In this document: piece after piece, positions 35,726 to 44,932 of the stretch
How positions within the stretch are numbered: the first letter of the stretch is position 1
Layout of the letters: each line of letters opens with the position of its first letter
DNA from: Rudanella lutea DSM 19387
Lineage (GTDB): Bacteria > Bacteroidota > Bacteroidia > Cytophagales > Spirosomataceae
Reading direction: 5' to 3'
DNA: 64,000 bases
NCBI RefSeq assembly: GCF_000383955.1
Contig: NZ_KB913013.1
Location: 1,828,277 to 1,892,276, forward strand
Notes under the pieces: generated by a model
The model's database searches: none
The model's input: the letters and a program-made list of their open reading frames with translations, nothing else
What the model was told of the DNA's origin: nothing
Position numbers and translations under genes: made by a program

Positions 35726-36565
35726 TTACTTGCACGTAGCCAAAATCCCCTTGTGGTTTTTAATGTACGCATCGTCGCCAGCCTCCTGCGCCATTTTCAG
35801 GCCAGCCTCGGCATCGGCCCGGGCGGTTTTGCAGTCGCCCTGCTTGGCGGCAATCTTACCCCGCAGGAAGTATGTCCAGTATTTTTTGTCGGCCTCAACC
35901 ACCTTATCGGCCCAGGCGCGGGCCTTGTTCAGGTCACGGTTGGTATCGTAGTAGTAGTTGGCCGCGGCCGAAAATACCCCCGGTTTGGCATCCGGCTTGC
36001 TTACTTCTGCGTCGATCTGGGCCATGATCTGAGCATCGGGGTCCTGCTTCAGCTGGAATTTCACCTGCACGTTTTCCCAGCGCATGGCCAGGTTGGCGGT
36101 AGTCGGTGTAAAGTCGGTAAATTCAACCGTAAAATATTCGGCCGGTGTGCTCAGTTTTTCGGGCTTCACGGTAAAGCGCAGCACATCCTCAGCTTCTTTG
36201 TAATCGAACGCGCCAAACGCCTTGGTGTTCTTATTCAGAATGATGGTCCACTCGTTTTGGCCGGGAATGGTAAAGAGGGCATAGCTACCCGCCGGTACCG
36301 CTTTTCCGTTCACGCTCATTTCGTCGTCGAGGGTAAGCTTGGTGGCCATGTTGGCCCCGGTGCGCCATACTTTGCCGTAGGGTACCTGATCGCCAAACAT
36401 TTTGCGGCCTTTCAGGGCCGGGCGGCTGTATTCAACTGTGGCTTTAGTGAGGCCGATACCCTGCGAAACCGTAGCCATTGGGCTGGCTTGTGGAGTCCGA
36501 ATTTGAGCCTGTACGCTACCGGCAAGACTGGCTACCAGAGCCAGTGTCCATAGTGATTTGGTCAT
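35726..36565 (-). CDS. Secreted DUF2911 domain protein
   Basis: 279 residues with a signal peptide ending SVQAQ. The DUF2911 core spans about 25-180: VEYSRPALKGRKMFG, VPYGKVWRTGANMAT, GSYALFTIPG, EWTIILN. The C-terminal 90 residues form TPR-like helices (ARAWADKVVEADKKYW). The family is widespread in Bacteroidota, periplasmic, and of unknown function. Confidence 0.85.
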   Translation of the reverse strand: MTKSLWTLALVASLAGSVQAQIRTPQASPMATVSQGIGLTKATVEYSRPALKGRKMFGDQVPYGKVWRTGANMATKLTLDDEMSVNGKAVPAGSYALFTIPGQNEWTIILNKNTKAFGAFDYKEAEDVLRFTVKPEKLSTPAEYFTVEFTDFTPTTANLAMRWENVQVKFQLKQDPDAQIMAQIDAEVSKPDAKPGVFSAAANYYYDTNRDLNKARAWADKVVEADKKYWTYFLRGKIAAKQGDCKTARADAEAGLKMAQEAGDDAYIKNHKGILATCK

Positions 36566-36794
36566 AGTGAAGTGATTTTGAACGAAGCCGCAAGTTACAA
36601 AGAAACCGGCGCGATTGGGGCAAAAAAAGCCCTGTCTACGCCTTTCAGCCGTACGCCCGATTTCCGCCCGGCCCCCTCGCCCGCAAAAGGTCTGTTTAAT
36701 TCGTGACTCTGTTCATGGAATCCGATTAGATACCGAGTATTTTCGTGTTTCTTGGTGTAATACAAGCTGATTCAAGTTTTTCTCCCCCTCATAC

Positions 36795-38492
36795 ATGCAC
36801 ATTATCGCTCCTCCCCAAACTTTCGACGCCATCGTGGTTGGCTCTGGCGTCAGTGGGGGCTATGCCGCCAAAGAACTCACCGAAAAAGGCCTGCGCGTGC
36901 TGATGCTCGACCGGGGCAAACCCCTCGAACACGTCACCGGCTACGAGTCGGCCATGAAAGACCCCTGGGAAATGCCGCACCGGGGTAAACTGACCAACGA
37001 GCAGATTAAGGCACACCCCTACCTGAGCCGCGACACCATTTTTCAGGAAGCCAACGCTCAATACTGGATCAACGATACTGACTCACCCTATACCGAAACC
37101 AAACGGTTCGATTGGTTCCGGCCCGACATTGTGGGGGGCAAGTCGATTATGTGGGGGCGGCAAACATACCGCTGGAGCGACCTCGACTTTGAGGCCAACG
37201 CCAAAGAAGGCATCGCCGTCGATTGGCCCATTCGCTACAAAGACATTGCCCCCTGGTACAGCTACGTGGAGAAATTTGTGGGGATCAGTGGTGAAAAACT
37301 GAACCTGCCCCAACTGCCCGACAGCGATTTTATGCCCGCGATGCAGATGAACTGCCTCGAAAAACACGTGGCCTCGGCCATAAAGTCCACCTACAAAGGT
37401 GAGCGGGTGATGACCATCGGGCGGGTAGCTAATCTGACCAATGCCCAAAAACTGCATACCGGCCTGGGCCGTGCCAGCTGCCAGTTCCGAAACCTGTGTA
37501 GCCGGGGCTGTCCCTTTGGCGGCTATTTCAGCACCCAGGCGGCTACGCTGCCCGCAGCCCAGAAAACAGGCCGACTGACGCTACGCCCCCACTCTATTGT
37601 GGCCGAAGTACTGTACGATGAGCAGAAGGGCCGGGCCAAAGGCGTGCGTGTGATTGACTCGCAAACGGGCGAAAGCATGGAGTTTTACGCTAAACTGGTG
37701 TTTGTCAACGGCTCTACGCTGGGAACTACCTTTGTTTTGCTCAACTCGATCTCGAAGCGGTTCCCCAACGGGCTCGGCAACGATAGCGGAGTGTTGGGCC
37801 AGAACCTGATGGACCACCACTTCCGGGTGGGCGCGTCGGGTACGTACGACGGCTTCCAGGACAGCTACTACTACGGTCGGCGGGCCAATGGCATCTATGT
37901 GCCGCGTTACCGCAACATCGGCAACGACAAACGGGATTATCTGCGCGGCTTTGGGTATCAGGGCCGGGCGGCCCGGACCCGCAACGAAGGGGCCGAAGGG
38001 TTTGGGGCCGATATGAAAGAGAAAATGACCCAGCCGGGCGAGTGGACCATGGGCCTTGGTGGCTTTGGCGAGTGCCTGCCCTACGCCAGCAACCAGGTCA
38101 CGCTCGACCGCAACAAAACCGACAAATGGGGCTTGCCCACGATGGTTTTCAACGCTGAATTCCGCGAGAACGAGAAGAAAATGCAGATCGACATGATGAA
38201 CGATGCTGCAGAAATGCTCGAAGCCGCCGGGCTCAAAAACATTCGGGCGTACAACAACCAAAGTGCGCCGGGAATGGCCATTCACGAAATGGGCACCGCC
38301 CGGATGGGACGCGACCCCAAAACGTCTATTCTGAACGGATGGAATCAGATGCACGCCGTCAAAAACGTGTTTGTGACCGACGGAGCCTGCATGACCTCAT
38401 CGTCGTGCGTGAATCCCTCGCTCACCTACATGGCCCTGACCGCCCGCGCCGTCGACTACGCCGTTCGGGAAATGAAGAAAAATAACCTGTAG
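36795..38492 (+). CDS. GMC-family FAD-dependent oxidoreductase
   Basis: 565 residues. The N-terminal FAD-binding Rossmann motif is VVGSGVSGGYAAKEL. GKSIMWGRQTYRWS is the GMC substrate-side loop, and the C-terminal GMC_oxred_C ends with IHEMGTARMG and CVNPSLTYMALTARAV, including the catalytic His/Asn region. No Tat signal is seen. Sugar or polyol dehydrogenases of this type often pair with a gluconate-2-dehydrogenase-like small subunit; none is adjacent. Confidence 0.85.
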   Translation: MHIIAPPQTFDAIVVGSGVSGGYAAKELTEKGLRVLMLDRGKPLEHVTGYESAMKDPWEMPHRGKLTNEQIKAHPYLSRDTIFQEANAQYWINDTDSPYTETKRFDWFRPDIVGGKSIMWGRQTYRWSDLDFEANAKEGIAVDWPIRYKDIAPWYSYVEKFVGISGEKLNLPQLPDSDFMPAMQMNCLEKHVASAIKSTYKGERVMTIGRVANLTNAQKLHTGLGRASCQFRNLCSRGCPFGGYFSTQAATLPAAQKTGRLTLRPHSIVAEVLYDEQKGRAKGVRVIDSQTGESMEFYAKLVFVNGSTLGTTFVLLNSISKRFPNGLGNDSGVLGQNLMDHHFRVGASGTYDGFQDSYYYGRRANGIYVPRYRNIGNDKRDYLRGFGYQGRAARTRNEGAEGFGADMKEKMTQPGEWTMGLGGFGECLPYASNQVTLDRNKTDKWGLPTMVFNAEFRENEKKMQIDMMNDAAEMLEAAGLKNIRAYNNQSAPGMAIHEMGTARMGRDPKTSILNGWNQMHAVKNVFVTDGACMTSSSCVNPSLTYMALTARAVDYAVREMKKNNL

Positions 38493-38507
38493 AAAGAAGA
38501 TTACCAT

Positions 38508-38581
38508 TTAGGAGGTAAGGTTTGGGGTAAGCGAATAGGCAACTCCAAACTCTTACCTCCTAACTATTAATGCTTACCTCA
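38508..38581. repeat. Iterated-word palindrome I (GGTAAG type)
   Basis: Left arm TAGGAGGTAAGGTTTGGGG (from 38509) pairs with right arm CTCCAAACTCTTACCTCCTA (38543-38562). A second TTACCTC word follows at 38574. Confidence 0.6.
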
Positions 38582-38609
38582 ACACTATCCTACAGAAATA
38601 CTATTCTAA

Positions 38610-38654
38610 GCCGACATACGTTGTTTTATTACCACAAAACCAACGCATGTCGGC
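38610..38654 (+). promoter_or_regulatory. Hairpin abutting the start codon of the META lipoprotein gene
   Basis: GCCGACATACGTTG (38610-38623) pairs with CAACGCATGTCGGC (38641-38654) with one mismatch, and TTTT/AAAA extend the stem inward. The ATG is the very next base (38655), so the leader would be folded right up to the start codon. It may control translation or be an operator. Confidence 0.55.
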
Positions 38655-39536
38655 ATGAGTAACCGATTAACTCGCTTACCCCTTTCGCTCGTTTTCTTTT
38701 TATTCTGGATCGTGTTGCTGACTTCCTCCGGCTGTCGGCGGCCAACGTCTACGGGCGAATCGGCCGAAAAAGCTACGCGAGCCACCCTCTCCGAAGCCAT
38801 CGACTGGGCCGATAAACGGCGGCAGGGCATCGATTTCGTAGCTATGGGCACCGCCCCGGCCGCCACCACTATTGGCTGGCGGCTCGACATCGACTTCTCG
38901 AAACAGATGCTGTTCCAGTCGTTCGACGGGCCTCAGTTGCTCACGCCCATCCCCAAACCGCAACCTATGGGTAAAACCATGGGTGTAGTGCTCGACGCGA
39001 AAGCGACGCCCGTGTACGCATCCAACACGCGCCGAACAGCCGCGAGCCGCAATGTTGCTCCTAAAGTGTCGCGGCTAAAGGTGTACATTGAGCCCATTGC
39101 CTGCCGCGACCCGGTCAGCAAACGCGACTACGCGTACACGGTTCGGATTGATGCCAACGGTAAACGGTTTACCGGCTGCGGGGCGTTTATCAAGGGTAGC
39201 GACCGGCTCAATGGCGCTTGGGTGCTCGAAACGTTTAAAGGGCAGCGCCTGCGCCCCGATCAGTTTGGCGACAAGCAACTGCCCTATCTGGAAATCGACC
39301 TGGCGGGGCACAAATTGGTGGGCTCCACTGGCTGGAACAAAATCAAAGGGGCTATTGATGCCGAGGGCGACCACCTGGATCTTATCCCTAAAACAACTAC
39401 CCGCCGAACAGCCCCCGGTACGTTTGAAACCGATTTTCTGACCGCCCTCGATCAATCATCGCTCTTTCGGATTGGTAAAGATCGGCTCACGCTGCTCGTC
39501 AATGGTCAGTATGCCATGACCTTTCGGAAGAAGTAA
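38655..39536 (+). CDS. META (HslJ-like) domain lipoprotein
   Basis: 293 residues. The lipoprotein signal ends LLTSSGC. A first domain (about 60-180, with FVAMGTAPAATTIGWRLDI and RFTGCGAF) resembles the COG3650 'GTEPFW' region. A META domain follows (about 185-293: LNGAWVLETFKGQRL, then VGSTGWNKIKG, then LLVNGQYAMTF). Such proteins sit in the outer membrane and are linked to envelope stress or drug resistance in E. coli HslJ; here this is inference. Confidence 0.75.
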   Translation: MSNRLTRLPLSLVFFLFWIVLLTSSGCRRPTSTGESAEKATRATLSEAIDWADKRRQGIDFVAMGTAPAATTIGWRLDIDFSKQMLFQSFDGPQLLTPIPKPQPMGKTMGVVLDAKATPVYASNTRRTAASRNVAPKVSRLKVYIEPIACRDPVSKRDYAYTVRIDANGKRFTGCGAFIKGSDRLNGAWVLETFKGQRLRPDQFGDKQLPYLEIDLAGHKLVGSTGWNKIKGAIDAEGDHLDLIPKTTTRRTAPGTFETDFLTALDQSSLFRIGKDRLTLLVNGQYAMTFRKK

Positions 39537-39547
39537 GCCCGGTTTTA

Positions 39548-42500
39548 TCAACGCGTACTCAGCCCATACATCCGTAACGGCTGACTGTTGACTCCAATCA
39601 GCAAACGATCACCCATGGGTACCACAGCACGCACATCGCCCCGCAGATCGAACCCGGCCTGCTGTTGCGGCACCGCCGTAAAATTGCCTTTGCCATCGCC
39701 CCGGAGCAACAGCCCCCGGTTGGCATCGGCCCGCCCGAACCGCAACCGGGTCTGGTAGGTATTGCCCGCTACGAACAAATCTTTGCGGCCGTCCTTGTCA
39801 AAATCGACCGGGGTCAGCGTAAACACCGGCGACGCCTGAGCGGCCATGGGTAACGGCGTGGCCGTTAGTTTGCCCGCCCCCGCACTCACAAACAGCATCG
39901 ACCGAAACTCATTGGCGGTCAGTTTCTGCGCGTTTTGCAGCTCCTCGGCCGAAAACACGTCAGTAAGTGTCGCGTTGGCGTAGCTATCGTAGGTTGTAAA
40001 CCGCTTACGGAGCATCGCCATCTGATCAAGTAGCTCGTCGCGTGTGGCGTGGGGGTACGCTTTGCCTTGTACGAACAAACACAGCACCGGATCGAGGGTA
40101 CCATTATCATCAAAATCTTTGTAGACCAGCTCAGCCGGTTCGCGGTCGGTGGCCCGGCATTGCGTGTTCAGGCCCAGATTGCCCACCGCCAGATCAGGGC
40201 GCCCATCGCCGTTCAGGTCGTCGACAGTGAGTTTGTTCCACCAGCCCCGGTATTGTTTACCCAGAAACGTAGTGGTCTGATCCACCAGCTTCCCGCCCGA
40301 CCAGGTCAGCACGGTTACGGGCATCCACTCGCCCACGAGTACCAGTTCGGGGGTACGGTCGCCGTTGAGGTCGGCCCAGGCCGCGTCGGTAACCATCCCG
40401 ATTTTTTCGAGCAAAGGAGCCATTTGCTTCGTCTGGTCCACAAAGCGCGGGCTGGCTCCGTCCCCGGCATTGATGAGCAAAAACGACCGGGGTGTTTCGG
40501 GATAACGGCCCGGTACTACACGCCCACCCACAAAGAGGTCGGGCCGACCGTCGTTGTTCACATCGGCCACCCGCACACAGCTCGTGCTGGTGCGCAGATT
40601 GGGCAAAGCCGCAGGTTGTTTGGTAAAATTGCCTTTGCCATCGTTCAGGTACAGCCGGTCGTCCAGGCGCGGGTCGGTGCCGGGTTGCAAGTCGCCATAG
40701 CCACCGCTACATACGTACAGATCGGGAAAACGGTCGCCATTGGCATCAAAAAACAGGGCGTCGGTGTCTTCACAGGCTTTATCGGTAGCAAAAGCGGGCT
40801 GAGCCTTTTTCGTGAACGAGCCGTTGGCCTGCTGCATGAGCAACACTCCTGGCTGCCCGGCACTACCGCCCGCATACACATCCTCGCGCCCATCGCCATC
40901 CACGTCGGCTTTGGCCAGGCACGGTCCCGCATACGATTGCGCGTTGACGAGCAACGGTTGCCGCTTAAAATCATTGACCGTAACAGCCGGGTACGCGTGG
41001 TTGACAGCCGCAGGCAGCTCCCGATACAACGAAGCCGGTGCGGCCGTGGGCCGGAATGTGGCCTTTGCATCAGCTTCACGGAGGGTAAGGATTTGGTCGG
41101 CTTTGACACTCGTCAGGAGCTGGGTTTTGCCCGTAGGCCACACCACCCGCACCGAGTCGACGGTAGCGGTAGCACCCAGCCCCACATGCAACCGGGGCGA
41201 CACACTCGACTGGAAGCCGCGCGTGGGCATTTGCTCGACCAATTGCGGCCGACCGCCCTGATACACCGTCACTTTAGCCCCTACACCCTGGGTGTTGGCC
41301 CCACTTCCCTGCAACGCAAACGCCAGATAATGACGTTTGTGGAGCCGGTTGGCGTCGTTTTGAAAAATGAAGGCTGGCTGGTTGGTGTTATTGACCACCA
41401 GATCCAGGTCACCATCATTGTCGAGGTCGGCGTAGGCCGCGCCGGTACTGTTGGAAGGCTGATTCATGCCCCCAGCGGCACCCATACTCGCAAAAGCAGG
41501 TTCAGACTCGCGCCCGTCGCCCATCTGGTTTCGAAACAGATAGTTCGTTACGTTCGACGAGGGCATCTGGTGCACCAGCTCAAGTACATCGTTACGCTGC
41601 ACATCAGTTGGCCGGTTTTGCATAAAATCGGCCATGTACTTCAGAAAATCGAGATTGGTGTAATCGCGCACGTACCCGTTGGAAACAAACAGGTCTTTCC
41701 AGCCATCGTTGTCGTAATCGGCAAAAAGCGGAGCCCAGCTCCAGTCGGTGTTCGACACGCCAGCCAGTTGGCCCACCTCCCGGAAGACGGGCGTCGCCCC
41801 GCCTTCGTTAATGTGCAGCATGTTGCGCATGTACTGATGATGAAACCCCGACTCTACGCCAAAGGCAAATTTTTCGTAATTGTCGGGTGCCATGAGCAAC
41901 TTCTGCCGCCGATTGTCTTCGGGAAGCATATCGAGCGTCATCAGGTCGGGGCGGGCATCGTTGTTTATGTCAGCGACGTCATTACCCATCGAGAAATTGG
42001 AGGTATGACCGAGGCTTTTGCCCAGCACATCCCGAAACGCGGCCCCACCTTTTCCGGCCGTGTTCAGGTAAAGGTAATCCGGCACAGCATAGTCGTTGGA
42101 AACGTAAATATCGGGCCAGCCATCGCCGTTGATGTCCGACACACCGGCACCCAGGCCGTAGCTCAGCACTGAACTGCTCAGGCCCGAACCGGGGGTTATA
42201 TCAACAAATTTCTGGCGTCGGTTTTCGAAGAGCCGCAGGCCGATTTCGGGGTTCGATTCGCTCAGCAACACCGATGTAGTTGCTTTGTCGAGTACCGGCA
42301 GCGACTTGGGGTTATGGTTGAGCAGCAACAGATCGAGGTCGCCATCACGGTCGTAATCAAAAAAAGTACCCTGCGTCGACTGAGCGGGTTTATCGAGACC
42401 AAACTGGGCCGTTTGGTCCGTAAACCGGGGAACGCCCTGCGCATCGGGGCCCTCGTTGATAAACAGCTGGGGCGTCCGTTTTTCAGGGCGCAGACTACCG

Positions 42501-42946
42501 GAGTAACACACAAAAATATCGAGACGACCATCCCCGTTCACATCGGCCATCGAGACACCCGTGCGCCAGGGCCCTTCGCGCCCGGCCACCCCCGCGGCCG
42601 AGGTCACGTCGGTAAATTTCATGCCGCCCCGGTTGAGGTACAACTGGTTGGGCACCATGTTGCCGCTGAAATAAATATCCTGCAGGCCATCGCCGTTGAG
42701 GTCGCCCACGGCCACCCCGCCCCCGTTGTAGAAGTACTCGTACATGAGCACGTTGGTGTTGAGGCCTTCGCTCAGGTTATTGGCAAAGGTAACGCCCGTC
42801 TGATCGGGTGAGAGGGCCGTAAAGAGCGGAGGTCCGGCGGGCTGAGCGTCGGGTTTTGATTCGGTCGATTCACTCGATTGCCCACAGGCCGACAGCAGGA
42901 GCGCCATGAGCGAATACGGAAAAAGGAAACGGGTACGTAAGGCCAT
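39548..42946 (-). CDS. CRTAC1-family FG-GAP/UnbV lipoprotein
   Basis: 1132 residues from MALRTRFLFPYSLMALLLSAC. More than ten FG-GAP/VCBS loops are spread along it (GDLNGDGLQDIYF, ADVNGDGRLDIFV, ADLDNDGDLDLVV). An ASPIC/UnbV domain near 490-600 reads GAKVTVYQGG, then RLHVGLGATATVDSVRVVWP. It is cotranscribed after SusC-SusD, so likely a surface lipoprotein of the same nutrient system; binding of a glycan or other polymer is inference. The upstream extension to 43006 crosses the terminator and is rejected. Confidence 0.85.
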   Translation of the reverse strand: MALRTRFLFPYSLMALLLSACGQSSESTESKPDAQPAGPPLFTALSPDQTGVTFANNLSEGLNTNVLMYEYFYNGGGVAVGDLNGDGLQDIYFSGNMVPNQLYLNRGGMKFTDVTSAAGVAGREGPWRTGVSMADVNGDGRLDIFVCYSGSLRPEKRTPQLFINEGPDAQGVPRFTDQTAQFGLDKPAQSTQGTFFDYDRDGDLDLLLLNHNPKSLPVLDKATTSVLLSESNPEIGLRLFENRRQKFVDITPGSGLSSSVLSYGLGAGVSDINGDGWPDIYVSNDYAVPDYLYLNTAGKGGAAFRDVLGKSLGHTSNFSMGNDVADINNDARPDLMTLDMLPEDNRRQKLLMAPDNYEKFAFGVESGFHHQYMRNMLHINEGGATPVFREVGQLAGVSNTDWSWAPLFADYDNDGWKDLFVSNGYVRDYTNLDFLKYMADFMQNRPTDVQRNDVLELVHQMPSSNVTNYLFRNQMGDGRESEPAFASMGAAGGMNQPSNSTGAAYADLDNDGDLDLVVNNTNQPAFIFQNDANRLHKRHYLAFALQGSGANTQGVGAKVTVYQGGRPQLVEQMPTRGFQSSVSPRLHVGLGATATVDSVRVVWPTGKTQLLTSVKADQILTLREADAKATFRPTAAPASLYRELPAAVNHAYPAVTVNDFKRQPLLVNAQSYAGPCLAKADVDGDGREDVYAGGSAGQPGVLLMQQANGSFTKKAQPAFATDKACEDTDALFFDANGDRFPDLYVCSGGYGDLQPGTDPRLDDRLYLNDGKGNFTKQPAALPNLRTSTSCVRVADVNNDGRPDLFVGGRVVPGRYPETPRSFLLINAGDGASPRFVDQTKQMAPLLEKIGMVTDAAWADLNGDRTPELVLVGEWMPVTVLTWSGGKLVDQTTTFLGKQYRGWWNKLTVDDLNGDGRPDLAVGNLGLNTQCRATDREPAELVYKDFDDNGTLDPVLCLFVQGKAYPHATRDELLDQMAMLRKRFTTYDSYANATLTDVFSAEELQNAQKLTANEFRSMLFVSAGAGKLTATPLPMAAQASPVFTLTPVDFDKDGRKDLFVAGNTYQTRLRFGRADANRGLLLRGDGKGNFTAVPQQQAGFDLRGDVRAVVPMGDRLLIGVNSQPLRMYGLSTR

Positions 42947-42973
42947 TAGAACAGGTAAATGAACCAGAAATTT

Positions 42974-43013
42974 ACAAAAAATCCCCGTCGGTTCGGCGTC
43001 GACCAACGGGGAT
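42974..43013 (-). terminator. Terminator after susD
   Basis: Minus strand: ATCCCCGT (43013-43006) pairs with ACGGGGAT (42988-42981), with GGT/ACC inside, then TTTTTTG. It would lower expression of the downstream CRTAC1 gene relative to susCD. Confidence 0.75.
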
Positions 43014-43056
43014 AAGCACTATTCCAACCTTGATTGTGAATTACATTAAACCAACG

Positions 43057-44919
43057 CTAGTATCCGGGGTTCTGAACCAGCTTGTTGTTCCGGTTCATTT
43101 CGTCGCGGTTAATGGGCAGGAAGTACATCTTATCAGACCAGGCACGGTTTTCTTTACCAGGGTCTCCTTCTGCAACCCGATATGTGTAATCGTAGCTGGT
43201 TGGATCATACCGGTAGAGCGAAACGGTTTTACCAGGTTTGAGTGTACCCGTAATAGCAATCCACTGCACTTTCCGGCCGAGCGTAGTGGGGGCAATCATC
43301 CAGCGCCGGGCATCGTGGTAGCGTTGTTCTTCAAACGCCATTTCGATGCGTTTTTCGTTGCGCATACGCTGCCGAAGGGCATCGCCCGACTCCGTCAGGG
43401 CAGGCATACCGGCCCGGAACCGGATTTTGTTCAGCCAGGTGCGGGCTTCAGCATCCTGCCCTAACTCGATACAGGCTTCGGCATAGTTGAAGACTGCCTC
43501 GGTGTAGCGCAAAAATGGCCACGGAATTTGCTGCCAGGTGTTTTGATCGACAATAGCCGGGTTGGGGTCGATGAACTTACGCATGTAGTAGCCGGTGTAG
43601 CTACCGTTCCAGTCCTCAATGGGGCTATTGCGCGTATCCAATCCGAAGTGCGTAACCTTGGCGCCCGACGCGTTCACGACTTCGTACCGGCCGGTCTGAA
43701 TTTGTCCGAGTGGGTCACGCGCAGCATTGGCCGCCGAACGGGGTTTCCACTGCGCTCCATCGTACAGAATAGATCCGTAGAAACGGGGGTCGCGGTTGGC
43801 ATAGGGAGCACTGGCGTGGGTCGAATTGGTCCAGCTAAACCGGGTTCCATCCATCATTTCGTAGTCATCCACCAGCTGCTGAATAGGCGTGTTACCGGCC
43901 CAGTTGTTGTAGCCATTGGGTCCGTTGAAAAGCCCCTGACGACCACCATTTTCCTGCTTGATGTTCGTAAACAAGCGAGAGAAGATGATATCTCTCTCGC
44001 CCCCGTTGCGGGCCAGGGCGATGTTCATGTAGTTTTCCGTACCCACGGCAGGCGTTACCGGAGCCGCCAGGTTCATCTGGGAGCCAAAATTCGGCAGGTC
44101 CAGCACAGCTTTGGCAGCATTGCGGGCTTTAGTCCAGCGCTCAGTGCGGCTACCACTCACATATCCCAGTAATTCGGGTTTAGAAAAGGCAGCGTGTGCA
44201 CTCGACTTGGCCTTTGCCGTAGCCACATCGTAGAGATCACTGGCGGCATAGGTCAGGATACGGGCCTTCAGAGCCAGGGCGGCCCCTTCGTTGGCCCGGC
44301 CCAGTGCCATTGTCCGACCCTTAAGCAGAGCAGCGGCATCGTCGCAATCCTTCACAATGAAGTTAATACACTCCTCCATCGTGTTACGGGGCGCCGTATA
44401 GTCGGCTTCCCCGAGCTTATACGTCTCATCCACAATGGGTACACCACCATAATACCGTACCAGTTGGTGGTAATAATAAGCCCGCATAAACTTGGCTTCG
44501 CCGGTGAGCCGCTCTACAATATTGTTGGTATTGGCAAAGCCGGGTTTAGCCAGATTCTCCAGCGCCAGGTTACAGGCCCGAATTCGCAGATACATCTGAT
44601 TCCACTCGATGGTGTTGTTGATCCATCCCTGATCAGCCGGGTTCGAGCGCGACTCGGTAATCGTGGTAATGTTGCGACCGGGGTGCGTAAACTGTGTTTC
44701 GTCGGTGAGCGAAGCCAGCTGCTGCTCATCAAAGCCTCCCTGTCCCAGACCCGCATAAATACCGGTGATAAAGGCTTCGGCCAGGGCCGCATCGGACCAG
44801 ACAGCCGTCCCCGACACCTGATCGAGGGGTTGGGTATTTACAAAACTATCGTTACAGCCCGTTATGGTCAAACCACCAATTAACAGGGTGAGAGCTATCG
44901 TTTTAACGTTACGTATCAT
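43057..44919 (-). CDS. SusD/RagB-family nutrient-binding outer-membrane lipoprotein
   Basis: 620 residues from MIRNVKTIALTLLIGG with the lipobox ITGC. SusD features: LDQVSGTAVWSDAALAEAF at the N-terminus, AYYYHQLVRYYGGVPIVDET in the TPR core, and the C-terminal RYTEAVFNYAEACIELG, then RMRNEKRIEMAFEEQRYHD. It forms the lid over the SusC transporter. It begins 13 bp after the susC stop. Confidence 0.93.
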   Translation of the reverse strand: MIRNVKTIALTLLIGGLTITGCNDSFVNTQPLDQVSGTAVWSDAALAEAFITGIYAGLGQGGFDEQQLASLTDETQFTHPGRNITTITESRSNPADQGWINNTIEWNQMYLRIRACNLALENLAKPGFANTNNIVERLTGEAKFMRAYYYHQLVRYYGGVPIVDETYKLGEADYTAPRNTMEECINFIVKDCDDAAALLKGRTMALGRANEGAALALKARILTYAASDLYDVATAKAKSSAHAAFSKPELLGYVSGSRTERWTKARNAAKAVLDLPNFGSQMNLAAPVTPAVGTENYMNIALARNGGERDIIFSRLFTNIKQENGGRQGLFNGPNGYNNWAGNTPIQQLVDDYEMMDGTRFSWTNSTHASAPYANRDPRFYGSILYDGAQWKPRSAANAARDPLGQIQTGRYEVVNASGAKVTHFGLDTRNSPIEDWNGSYTGYYMRKFIDPNPAIVDQNTWQQIPWPFLRYTEAVFNYAEACIELGQDAEARTWLNKIRFRAGMPALTESGDALRQRMRNEKRIEMAFEEQRYHDARRWMIAPTTLGRKVQWIAITGTLKPGKTVSLYRYDPTSYDYTYRVAEGDPGKENRAWSDKMYFLPINRDEMNRNNKLVQNPGY

Positions 44920-44932
44920 CTTGAATGAGGAA

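Noticed and set aside
40049-42172. 707-codon open frame on the plus strand
   Set aside because: It is antisense to the CRTAC1 gene; repeated Asp/Gly codons of FG-GAP loops leave the opposite strand free of stops. No domain or signal is visible.
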